Source of the DNA: Parapristionchus giblindavisi
Taxonomy: Eukaryota > Nematoda > Chromadorea > Rhabditida > Diplogasteridae
Direction of reading: 5' to 3'
Assembly (NCBI GenBank): GCA_943737045.1
Contig: CALSFV010000379.1
Location: 184,001 to 248,000 of the forward strand
Length of the DNA stretch: 64,000 nucleotides
Shown: one piece after another, positions 10,159-23,200 of the stretch
Layout of the letters: each line of letters begins with the position of its first letter
Numbering within the stretch: the stretch's first letter is position 1
Notes under the pieces: model-generated
Databases searched by the model: none
Told to the model about the DNA's origin: nothing
The model's input: the letters and a program-made list of their open reading frames with translations, nothing else
Translations under genes and position numbers: made by a program

Positions 10159-13100
10159 CTACTCTACACTTTTTTTCACGCAATTATCGTACTTTCCCTC
10201 CTTCGCTCCACCGATCCCACTTTCCTGCTTGGAGACAGTATTTGTATAAATATTAATAAATATAATAAAATATAAATATTGCATAATATATTAATATTAA
10301 TGTATATATATTTCTTCCGATAGCGTCCTCATATACAAGCGGAGTGGCAGAAATATCTGTTAGACTTTCGAACGAGTGTATTTATCCTCGATAGGTGGAA
10401 TATAGATAGGATAGACTTTTGGTTCCGACCATATTTTACCTATACCTATTGCGGAAAAATACTCTTGTTCGATATTTCTTGCACTTCGCGCGTTAGAAAA
10501 TGACTAGCTAGACGATACTGATGTTGGTGAATAGTAATCATGAACATGAAATGAAAACGCTCTTGCTATCGGAAAAAAACGCATGTTTATGTGTGATAGG
10601 TATATTGCCTACAAGGACAACTAATGCCATCGCGATGACAGCAACAATAATCAAAGTGTCAGATTCGGCTCCATTCGTTTTCGTTCTCCTACTGTTCGGT
10701 GCACCAGTGGTTGATGGCTCCGGTGCTTCAGTGGTTGACTGAACGCAAACAAAATTGACAAAAAATGAAATCACAAGTTCGTTCTCCGCTATTGGAAGTA
10801 AACATTTAAGAGACCGGCTCTGCAAGACTCGAGCATTTTGACCACCTGCCGGACATACCCCAAGACTTTCGATCTGGACCTCAATACTTTTATCATAGAT
10901 ACATATCTTGGGCATACCGACGAAAGTAATATTGAAAATGCCCTAAGGCCCAAACCCGGCTCACATATGTATGTCGCATTAAATAAAAAAACTTTTATTT
11001 CTTTTTTATTGGTGAATAACATGTCATGCACTCTTATAAACACCGCTGAACAATAATATCGTATCGTTCTGAATATGTTTTTTCGTGCCTGATTTTCAGA
11101 TTTTTCTTCTTCTCTCCTCATTGAAGAGCGCACGCAATGACATAGTTGTAGCCCTGACGATTATGTACATGGTGGCCACATTTCCTTGGCCATCCAACTT
11201 TTCAGAGACATCCAGAATTTTTTTTGCCGAACCGGCAATTTCGGCAATATTTTTCAAACCGGTAATACATTTTTTTAGCGGGATTATCTATTTTCTAGGT
11301 AATTTTTCAAAGCATTTTGAATTTTTCAGTCTACTGAATTCAAAATACACCATATTCGATCGGAAATCCGCTTTCTAACAAATTTCACATGATGTTTATT
11401 TTCTAGGAACATTGTTATTATAGTCTAGGCCCTTCTGTTTTCACGACTATCGTTTATTTTTGGCTGCCCATTGTTATAATTTATGCAATAATGTTCATTG
11501 CACTAATTAAGTCTACAAAAGCTTAAAAATCACTAAAATATTTTTTTGAAAAAGTTGCCGAATGTTGCCGAAATTGCCGAATTTGTCGAAATTTTTTTTG
11601 TCGGATTGCGATGTGCACGGAGAGATGATTTTGGTCAGCTTCTGGTATTGCTCCCACGGCCCCGTATACTGGAGGGTTCTTGATAAGGGCCACATGGTGA
11701 CCGCGAGGGACCTCTGCAACGAACTGGAGGTGGTGGACAGGAGACTACCTCCGGCCCGACTACCACGCCTCCAGAAGCAACTTCTCTTCGACAACGCCAG
11801 ACCTCATGTGGCGAAAGTTACCTCAGCCAAGCTACAGCAGTTGAGCTTCGACCACATCCCTCATTTTAGGGCAGTTTCACTATTGCTTTCTTCGATATGC
11901 CCCCGGCATGTATCTATGATAAAAGTATTGAGGGCCAGATCGAAAGTCTTGGCGAATGTCCGGTCCATGCTCGAGTCTACACCGCGTCTCTTAACCATAT
12001 CCACGAACCAGTAATAAAAATCTAAACAGAAGAAAACCTCTAACATACTTCTCTCTCGTCTGCCGGCAGTAAACATTTCACTGTCAAATAATTGATCGGA
12101 GGAGTCGCTCCTCTGCCTTGCAAGTCCTTTATCGACCACAGGCCAGTATCACCATCACATGATATTTGAGATACGAGTAGGTCCTGGGCGGAAATCACCG
12201 ATTTGGTATACGGTATGCCTGAGCCAACCTTTCTCGTCGACTCATCAACAATTGCCATCTTGTGCGTAAAATTGCAAGATATTACCAAGTCGGCAGAGAT
12301 TGAAGCCTGTAAATTGTAACCGCATTTTTAATAGTTGCCAGTATGTATTATATAACATTCTGTACACACACTTTTCAACAGACATTGTCAAAGTCAAACT
12401 TCATTTTCAACAACAACAATAACAACAACCACAAATCAACAACGATGGAGAAGTACCCAGAAGCAGTTGAAGCAGAACGGCTTCTCGCATCGGAGACAGA
12501 TGCTGCAACCGCGAGAGGAGCAGAAAGAGCACGGAGCCATCGATCTCTTGCCAAAGATGAACTCCTTAGGGCCGGCGAAGCGAGGAGGGCGGTCCGCGAT
12601 GAAGCCGCCCTTGAAGAAGCCGTGAATGATGAAGGGCTTGAACGATCAGCGCCCATGCAGAAATGAAGTTGTGAGACGAACTTGAGCAGATTGTCCCTCT
12701 GCGAGACCTTGAAGTTGATACCTCTGGCCATGATGATGCTCTTGAGTCTCTTCTGGATGCCCTTCAGCTGGTGGTTGAAGGAGAGATCCGCTGGCTGGCA
12801 GAGGGAGGTGCCGCCATGGGGGGATGTTCAGAATGAACAGTTGGCAGTTGGGAGGGGCCGCTTCTCGGATCTCATCGTGCTTCTTGAAGCACGGCCATGA
12901 GTCAAGGATGAGCAGTAGCTTGGGAGGGACGAAGCCGTCGAAGAGCACATCACTGTCTTCTCCCATGTCTTCCTTGATCGTCTCCACCTTCTCGCGCACC
13001 ACCAACTCTCCCGCCTCCGCTCCACGAAGCATCATGACGACGCGATCAACCCACATCTTCTCCGATGAGTTGAGGGAAGCACGGGCGATTTGGGCAGAAA

Positions 13101-16100
13101 CAGCATTGGCAGAAAAAAGGTCGAACAAAAAAAAAGAAAAAAAGCAGAAACAGCCTTGGCAGAAAAAAGGTCGAACAAAAAAAAAGGTCGACTGGGTCAA
13201 AGTCGAACTCCATTGGAGAAGAGAGAAGAATTGAAGGCTTGTAGAACGAACGAAGGAACTGATACAACTGGCTTCTCCAGAACAGTTCCTGGAAAAAGCG
13301 CGGGAGGTACAGGATCAATTTCTAGAGATCGATCGATGGTCTACCGATGAAGGGATCGATAGCTCTGTGCTCTTTCTGCTCCTCTAGCGGTTATAGCATC
13401 CGTCCCCGATGCGAAAAGCCTACTTCTCCATCGTTGTTGATTTGTGGTTGTTGTTATTGTTGTTGTTGAAAATGAAATTTGACTTTGAAAATGCCTGTTG
13501 AAAAGCACTGAAAAAGAACAGCAAAAGAAGTTGTAGTAGGGGGGGGGGATTCGAACCCACGACATTCCAAAAGCTAATCCGGCACTCTAACCACTTGGCT
13601 ACCGAGCACACAGACTGTGTTCTCTGAATGTTTGACACTATTGCACAGGGCTCGCGCCCAAATTTCCATCACATTTTCATAATCGATTTTCGGTACCAAG
13701 GAAGCAAATATCCAAACAGTTCAAAACAGTTCTGTGACCCCCTGGGGGGTACTAGTCGACCTATGTCAACGAATTTTGCACTGATGGTCCCCGCCATTCT
13801 CGGTTCCCTTGTAACAAGGGGATGCTCCCAACTTGTCCTGGCTATATGAGCTGGCAATAGCATGACTAGAATCAGTTTTCGATGCTTATTACGAATCCGT
13901 ATTCAGAAAGTGCCTAATCGACCTCAGTTTCGAGAAAATCGGCATTGAAATTTTGCTTGTTAATTCGAAAATTCGTGTAATTTCCCTCACAAACTATCTG
14001 GATTGCATCGGAAAGATCCGGTGATCAAAGGTGGACTACTGCTTGCGTTTCTAGATGAGTTCACCGGCCCACCCGGATGGTTTGCCCACAAATTTCCGAA
14101 TCAAAATATCGATTTCCTCGAAACTCAGGTTGATTAGGCACATTCTGAAAACGGATCCGTAATCAGCATCGAAAACTAATCCTAGTAATGCTATTGCCAT
14201 CTCATATGGCCAGGACAAGTTGCGAGCATCCTCTTGTAAGCAGATTCACAACTACAAATCATTCCCCTTTTATTTTCGTCCATGTTTCCATATCTATGCT
14301 GACTTTTGGTTCTCCTCATTTTGGACGTATGCACCTACGGACCATCACAACTTAAAATAGATCTTTGAGTACCTGACTGGACTTGGTTTCCATGTCACCT
14401 GCTACGATATCCAGTTTCACGAACTTTCTACAGTCGTCTGAAACGATAGGGATTTTTTAATGTTCTAATTTTTACTGATAAATACTCACATTTCTCAACA
14501 CATTCGATACTTTTGATGTCGATCTCTGTATTGTCAACCTTCCATTTTGCATCAGAACAAGTGAGATTGGAGTCTGAGTGTGCGATATTTCCATTGACGA
14601 CCATACGAGAGGTGTTGCACTGAAATCGGAATAATGTTACAACGCAATAGTCTTACAATAATTTTGATTAGCACAATTTAGACTGCGAATAAATTACTAA
14701 GCAGTTTCGCGCGTTATGTGGTTGGTTATTTAAAGGGAGCGTAGCCTCTCTCAATGGTCTCTTCGACGCGCAATGCTATCTCGTTGTTAGAGAACAGAGA
14801 AATTGTGTGCAAAATATAGAGACCATTGAGAGAGGTAACACTCGCTTTAAAGGAGTAATCCTCTGCAATTCTTAGCCTATTGCTTGGGATGTCAGAGCGG
14901 AGTTTGAAATTAGTTTTGAATGTGTTTTAGAGCTAAGATGATGTCATGACAATTATTTATAAAAGCATACATTTAGGTGCACGCATTGATCGTATTGATC
15001 AGGCTTCACAAATTTAGCAGCAACGTTGGGAATAGTGCACTGACGACATTCTATAAATACATATTTCAGTTTATTTATTAGGTGACGCCATAAGTAACGC
15101 TCGTTTTTCACTTTCCAAAAAATATCACGAAATTTTAACTGAGTATGGCAGTTTATATTGTAGCGCTCTAAAAGATATTACAATGACATCCCCCTATATC
15201 TTTTATTTTACTGATCGAAAAAATCGGTGAAAAGAAGTTTTTTTCGCACTTTTTTGTGATAACAACAGTGCAAGAACGAGGCGAATCTAGTCGAGACGAA
15301 AAAAACATGCGCTACTTTTGTGTTCACCTGACATTTGTGGACGTGACATTCGTTCGCCGAAGCTCTACCAAAGAACTTCGGACGTCGTTATCAATATTCT
15401 GTTAACAAAACTTACTCTTCTGCACACACTTCACTGTGATATCTTCATCAGAAACTTGCACGTCATCTGAATAAAACTTCCGTCCTCTGCATTCGAAATT
15501 CTTCGAAAGATGCCACTCAGTTTTCTCGATAAGATATCTAAAAACAATTAAAAATTAAAAATAAGATGATAATAATTTGTTATTTTTGACTTCTTACAAT
15601 AGATTGTGTTCCTTGCATTTATACCGAGTTGGTTGTTTTAGTTGCTTGGGATCTTCACACAATTCATCTGCAGCGCACAACTTATCGATCGTGACATTGG
15701 GGCATACGACTAAAAACAAAATATGCCAAACTGAAAGAAATGCACCTATCTCTTACGTATATCTTCTATAGTTATAATGGAGAGTTCCATATTATATTCA
15801 TTGGCACCATTAAATTTGAGGTAATCCATATTCGTCAGAACACTTCGAAAATCTTTCTGGGGTCCGTCCAATCTGTCACTTTGGACACCAAAGTTCAGAA
15901 GAAAGTTCGCATCTTTCCGTCGAAAGATGCGAGGAAAGATGCGAACTTTCCTCGCAACTTTCGTTGCAAGTTCTCTTACCCCTCTCAGGGCAAAGGGGCT
16001 TATATACTTGTAATAAAGTGTTCGGCAAACCCCAGACGGGTTTGGTGTGTGACTAAACTAACGGGTGGTGGGGGGAGCTCCGCCGGTTCTAACAACTATC

Positions 16101-17224
16101 AAGTTAACTCATTATTTAAGCCATCATAATCTACCGTAATCCACCTACCGTAACCTACAGTAACCCAGTTCATTGGGTCAAATTGATTGCGACGGGTCAG
16201 ATGATTGACTAATTGTAAATTACCCTTACCGAGACCTTTTTGTTGATGATTCTACGTTATTCTTTGTGTTTTTTCGGGTTTTATAGATATTTCATGTCAA
16301 CACAAAACATTCCTTTAAAATTACTGTATGAACAAAGTAATAAATCGAACCAAAAAGTATGAAAACGAGACAATGACAAGCACTACAAGTACAAATATAA
16401 TAGATGAGAGGGAGAAACATGTTATGTAGAAAGCAATAATTGGGTGAAAGAACAAATGAATAACGAGGAGTGAGTGAGATTACGGTGGGTAGTCGGTCAA
16501 TATACAATTATTGATCGATTGACGAATGGGAAAATGGGCGTCCGGTCGCAGCATATGAAACGTGACGTCATCCTAGCATGAATTGATCAATAGGTATAAA
16601 ACCGAATGCATAAAAATCAATCAATAAATAGATAGACTATGACAAAAAACAATCGTCTGGTATGTACAGAAGAATCGTCACATGGCTGGGGCTCATACAA
16701 AGAAATAATCTATCGAGCTACGAATCAATCAATCAATAAAAGGGGCTAAAAAAATCAATAAAAACGTAAACCAAAATCAGGGTGGGATCGTTGTGACAAT
16801 CAATCTATTGTGGGACTACCGTATACCAAAATCAGGGGGGGGGGGACGCTGTGAGAGTGAGAGTGTCTCTACATGATGACTTCCCTCTGTGGTACGCTGG
16901 CCGAGATGGCCTTGTTGAAGTAGAGCTCATCTTTGACGACGACGTCATCGCCCAGCACCGACGAGCCATCCATGCGCACCCAGGAACCTGAAAAAGACAA
17001 CTCAGTTTTAGATTGCGGGAGCTCCTTAGTTACTATCATTGAGCCGCCGTGCACGACAGAATATGTAGTCACAAATCAATAAAGACATCAATCTATCAAT
17101 CAATAATTAAATAAGTAAATCAATCAATATTGGCACTTACAACATCCGGTCCAATCACTCAACCCTCGCCGATGACTGCGGTCGGGTCGACGAGCACGTT
17201 GCCCTTGATGTGTTCGCCTCAAAC

Positions 17225-17284
<60 letters not shown>

Positions 17285-20200
17285 CATAGTAAATGTTATG
17301 TCCTTAGGCACAACTCGTGTAGCAGAATAGAGACTTTATCGGAGAGAGAATTAACAGTGCAACGTGAGATAAACTAATAGAAGTGAGCTGGGAAGCGAAA
17401 CCGCAGCTTTATATAGGGGGCGCGTGACCGCGTAGGCAATCAAGGGGTTCAACGGGTCAACGGTTGTACGCTAGGCCAGACTACAATAACTAGGTGGCGT
17501 ACATATCAGTAAAGGAGCGAGTGACGTCATCAAAGTGGATTATCGATTGGCTATTGACCCACTCTGACTAATCGATATCGACGGACATACTTCAAAAGAC
17601 TTATCTAACAGATATATATCCCATCCCCCGGGTGATTTTTGAGAAAAAGGGGTGGGTCGGATGCTAAAATCGGATGGGTCTTGACGCTAGCGACAATACC
17701 GCCCACGTATGATTACAGTACAGCCAATACTACGGCAATAAATCAATTAATCGATATTACAATCGATACTTACCAGATACAGCGAGGGTCTTGGCCGAGT
17801 CTCCCTCGGTGAGAATGAGCGTGCACAGATGCGAGTTCTTGGTTCAGGCGTCGTTGGCGTCCTCGAGCTTGGGGATGCCCTACAAAGATGCGATAATCAT
17901 TTAATCAATAATTTCAGAAAAAAAATCAATAAATCAATAATGCAGAAAATCAATCAATGAATCAACTAATCGACCAATCTGCCCCCACCTTCATCTTGCT
18001 CGTCTTCTTGCTGTTGCACTTCTTGTCCACAATCTCCATCTGCTTGAAGCGCACCCACGAGAGAGTCCACAATGCCGCACGCTTGAGCCTTGAACATACA
18101 TTTTAGGTCAATCCTCACAATGAGAGGATTGACCCACTATATACGGCTCATTTTCATGGTCGACCCACTATATAAGGCTCATTTTTTTATGTTAAAGATT
18201 ACAATTTAAGCGAAAAATAACGATTTTCTAAATCGACCCACCTTTCTAAACCTTCTACTACTCTACTTCTAACTTTCTAAACCATGAATCGAATCGAATC
18301 GATAAATAAAATACAGTGAGGACACCGAAAAAGTATGGCCTTGAACAAGTACGGTAGGTTAGTCGCATAAATCGTTAACCAAACTACAGAATACAAAGTA
18401 CCTGTTTGGCAAACTTGTCCGAGATCTCACACTTGGATCCGAAACTCTTCGACTGGAGGGTCATGGTCTCCTTGGTCTGCGAGTCGAAGGTGGGGTTCTC
18501 AATGAGAGAATTCACGAAGACCCACATGTGATTCTTCACCTGAAAATGATCAATCGATAATGTGAATCCATCAATCAATAAATCGTCAAAATTATCAGAA
18601 ACATACTTGGAAAGGCTTGACTTGTACCGTACTCTTGCCATCCTTCTTCTTGATCGTATCGATTAGCTTCTGGACCATTTGATCGGCAACATAGTCAACG
18701 TGTCGACCACCCTGAATCGGCATTATTTATTGATTAATTGCTCATCATTTTGAAGGAATAAATTATTATTATTATATTATTTGGCATACCTTGGTAGTGG
18801 CGATGGAATTGACGAACGAGACTTGCTGGAAGCCCTTGTCGGATACGGTAAGAGCCACCTCCCAACGATCACTCACCTACAATGATATATAATCAATATT
18901 GATCGATATGAGGATATTGTAGAGCAAAGCTAAGAATCGAGAATAGGATAGGTAGTCCAACAAGGTGTGTTTCAGGTCTCGGTAATTCACAGCACTGCAC
19001 ATCGCTGCGCAGTTTATCAAATAAGATCGTTGTGTAGGTTTGTTTTATGGCATCATAGACAGCACGTCGGCTACCGTAACCCTCACAATCAAAAAATATT
19101 TCAAATCAATCAATACCTGTTCATAGCACACTTTCAGCGGCTCGCCCTGTCCATCAACCTCATTCTTCGTGTACTGCTCAACGTACTGCTTGAAGCCAGT
19201 TACCTGCACATCATTACGATATGATTACGGTATCTCGGAATTACGGTAACTTACAGGAATGAGCTTGTTATTCAGGTAGACCTTGACTCCGCGAGCAGCA
19301 CCAGCGATATCGTAGGCACGACTGAAAAATCAATATTTTAAAAAAATAAACTAATTTACGATCTTACCGACACATGAGAGCAATGATATCATCATCCAGA
19401 TCGGACATCTTGAATTTCTTCAAATCAGGCTTGAAGATTACCTAAACCAATATGGAGATTAGAGAAATCAATCAATAATGGATCAATAAATCGATAAGTA
19501 CCTTAGTGTAGTCATCACCGGAAGTAGCTTTCACTTCGGCATCCTTATCCTTGGTCATATTGTTCTTCCAGGTCTGTAAACGAACAAATCAATAAAGCGT
19601 AGAATATATTTTGAAGAATCGATCGATTCTGTAGATCATGATACATTATCGATTACCTGTTTGAAAGCCTTCTTGTAATCCTTGCTGCTGGTTTCGAGAG
19701 TGAATTCAGTGGAGAAGATATTACACAGCTTAGCTCCGTATCCGTTACGACCACCCGTTACTTTCCTCTCCTCGTCATTGTAATTGAACGATGTGAGCAG
19801 CGTACCAAAGATCAGCTCGGGTACGTACATGTTTTCAACCTCAAATCAATCAATAATTGTTATGATATCGATCGATACAGGTCATCGTACCTTGTGCATA
19901 GCTACGGGAATACCCTTTCCATTGTTGAAGACAGAGATCTCGTTCCTTTCCCTGTAAATGAGGCCTTTGTTAAAGAAACAAAAAAACTATCGTCAGTGAT
20001 ATATATTCATTTCGCATGCTATCTCTTCGTCAAGTGATGAACAGACAATCATTTGAATTAATTAATTATTTAATAATTACATTATTTAAGACATTTAAAG
20101 ATTCCTACTCACTTATTAATATTAACTTTGATGACGTTCATCTTAGGATCTCTCTGCTTATTATCAGTCGCATTAACGAGGATTTCATAAAAGATCTTGT

Positions 20201-23200
20201 AGAGACCCGGAACGTATCGAACTTCCCTCTGCACGATCTTTATACTTTCTGGAGGCGCGGATCTCATCGATTTCGGCCTGGACCTCTTCACTGAGGGCGA
20301 GGGACTCAGCGGGACGGAGGTTGTTCAAGTTGAGAAGAACATAGGCGAGATGTGGGAGGACGGTGATGCAAATAGCGCTGAGGGCAGAACGACCGAACAT
20401 CATGCTGAAATTTGGAGTATTGAATCGAACAGTTGGCTTAAAATACATCACCAATCAATAAGTTATTATTACTACGAAAGAGGAAAGATATACACGCATT
20501 TTTATCACAACTGTGCTATTCTTGTATGCTTACAACTGGGAGAGAACTACAGGCAGAAGGTTCCGGATTGGCGCAGACATAGAGATTGAGGGATGATAAC
20601 GATTTGATAGTTTCACGCCTGTTATGAGATATAGTAAAACAACAACAACATAGATCGCTCTAAATAGGGCCGCTCACTGTCTCAATAATCCAGACACACG
20701 AAGGGCAATGGGTACGAACTCTTTTTCATATGGGATTCGGGCGATTCGTGTCCGTATCCGTGAAAAAGTATGAGCGCCAGTCTTTTTTCACGGATACGGA
20801 CAGAGAGGAACTTAGAGCGCTAGAGAGAAGAAAGGAGGTGAGAGAGTGTGTCAAATTGAGAGAGTGAGAAGGGAAGCGGTGAAAACAAGTGTAAATAAGA
20901 AATTAATGAGAAAATAAGCTAACCAGAAGAAATACAGGGTGAAACTACACTAGAGAAATGTAATCAGAGCATTGGGAAGGTCAAATGAACAGTGGATTTT
21001 AAAAATAAGGGTAAAAAGAGTAAGAAAGAGAGAGCGAAATGCGCGCGCCCTATCGCGAGAAAGACAAAGAGGAGAGTGAGACAGAGAAGAGAGTGAAACA
21101 GAGGAGAGTGAGACAAAGAAGAGAGTGAGACAGAGAGGAGTGTGTTTCACAACAAGCTTGTACAAGAGCATGCAAGCAATATAAGAAATCGTAATAATAG
21201 AAATAATAAAACTACCTTACGACTGTTAGCTGCCCGAGGACGGCGTATTCGACACAAAGATGCATCTTGAGAAGTAGTTGAGGTTGTCGACGAGCTTGAC
21301 GTGACGAGCGGTCATGGTTGGGAGAGCCGATACGTGTGCTGGTCGTCGTGAACCCATCTTGAGTAACCTAAATTCATTCTGTTACAGATAAATGCGATCG
21401 GAAAGCGGAAAGAACGGAAAGAGCGGAGAGAAAGAGTGAAAGAACAGTGAACTGGTGAAGTCGCGCGCTTGCGAGGGAGAGATCGCGCACGCGTGTGCTG
21501 GGTATCGCCTCACCCTTCACCTTCACTGCACGCCAACTGCTCCGCGCTCTCTAAAATTGGACGAGTGTGACTGAGAATGCACACGATTTCTTGTACAGTT
21601 TTCGTGTAAATGATAAGTGTTTTCGCAAAAAATATTTATAAATTATTGAACACACTTTCATCGAGAATTGAGCAAGAGCAATTTAATCATCAAACGATCA
21701 CTTTTGTAAATTCAACTTTGGTCGCAACTTTATGTAAAGCTCCGTTTACTTTTTCTGCTCCTCTTCAAATGCACACTCTCTCGCCTGCTCTAACCGACCT
21801 CGCAACAAAGTTCGCAACTTTGTTGCGATCTTTTGGTCGCAACTTTCTTCGCATCTTTTGTTAGAGAGAATTAGAGAGCGTGTATTTCGAGAGATTTAGA
21901 GAAAAAGATGCGAACAAAGTTGCGAACTTTGTTCGCAACTTTATTCGCATCTTTTTTGACAGATTGGACGGACCCCTGGAAGAATTCTATATGTATAAAC
22001 CATAAAATAATGAGATTTTACGGTGCATATTATATTATATTATATTATTCGATTGATAAAGTTTATTAAATTAAATTAAATTAAAATATTATATTTAAGG
22101 TACAGTCGCGCCGGAAAGTCAGTGCCAACTTTTTGTTTCTGCTATATTTTTTTTAACCAAGCGTGCTATGGGGCCGCTTTCGCTAGTTTTTATGGGAAAT
22201 TTATCGAGGAATCCGGCCCTGATATTGCCGACTCATGAAAATTTTTCATTATTGCGTAATGATGACGCAATCGAAGTCCACTTTTTTGAAAAATCATAAC
22301 TCCGAGGAAAAATTTTTTCCAGCCTATCGTTCTTCTATAAGTTTGAGATCTACGCGTCGGCTACCCGGAAAATTTTTTTAGGTTGCTGCGATTTTTTTCA
22401 ACCGCAGCGGCCTTGCTGCAAAATGGCGGCTGCAAACTCAGATCTCAGCTCCAAGACATGCTAGAGACTCGTTCTTGGGATCAAAATGATCCTTATGATG
22501 TCCCAAATAATCCCTGAAAGTGTGGTCCTGATCGGACCACAATTGCCTTCAGTACACCAAAAAGTCACTTTTTCAGATGACCTCACTTTGAGGGCCTACA
22601 AGTACGTGAGTGATTTTTCTAAAAATGTGGTTCTTGTGCTAAAATATGCCAAATCCATCCCAGAAGCCATCCTCACACTTTGGTGAAAACACCTTGCTTC
22701 GCATCTTCACGGCAAACGATAAGCGAGCATGCACTCGTTTCGGAGGCGCACGTCCAGGGGATGGAGGGGAGGGGCGCGCGCACTCACAGTGAGTGTGTGC
22801 AGGAAAGACTGATGTGGCACCGAGGGGCTGCAAGATGGGTTCTCCCAAGCGTGCAGGCGTATTCTATGATGGTTTCGGCACATTTTAGCACAAGAACCGA
22901 AATTTTAGAAAAATCACTGTCATAATTGCATGCCCTCAAAGTGAGGTCATCTGAAAAAGTGACTTTTTGGTGTACTTTATGGTGGCCTAGTGATTTTTTT
23001 TTAATTGAAAAGAATACATTTTAGAACAAGAATTGAAAAAATTTAGAAAAATCACTAGGACACAAAAAAGTACACCAAAAAGTCACTTTTTTCAGATGAC
23101 CTCACTTTAAGGGCATACAATTATGACAGTGATTTTTCTAAAATTTTGGTTCTTGTGCTAAAATGTGCCGAAACCATCATAGAATACGTCTGCAAGCTTG

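Larger units (their letters stand above)
15859..21976. mobile_element. Putative Pack-type transposon carrying three host-gene fragments
   Basis: A perfect 20-bp inverted terminus, GGGGTCCGTCCAATCTGTCA at 15859-15878 and its complement at 21957-21976, bounds 6.1 kb. Both ends have subterminal clusters of short inverted units based on AAGTTCGCATCTTT and AAGTTGCGAACTTTG. No second terminus occurs close to either end, so each is a single end rather than a whole MITE. Between them lie, all on the minus strand, the 5' part of a small-protein gene, a 5'- and 3'-truncated top-2 segment and the 3' exons of a GMPPB-like gene. They keep their introns, so capture was at the DNA level. The segment sits in one intron of the membrane-protein gene. 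No clear target duplication was found and no transposase is present. Alternative: two solo MITE ends that flank a duplicated segment by chance. Confidence 0.6.

Noticed and set aside
10789..11133. Conserved protein with [11 protein letters not shown] seen three times
   Set aside because: All three instances lie in copies of the same 0.4 kb noncoding repeat and end at different places.
12343..12666. Asn-rich protein with a charged Ala/Glu/Arg tail
   Set aside because: The frame starts in the long TIR of the pogo-like element and its mirror copy gives a similar frame at 13341-13638; no independent support.
16869..20294. A functional topoisomerase II gene nested in an intron
   Set aside because: The N-terminal start and the whole C-terminal half are missing, one exon has a frameshift, another a TGA, and a GMPPB fragment follows where more top-2 exons should be.
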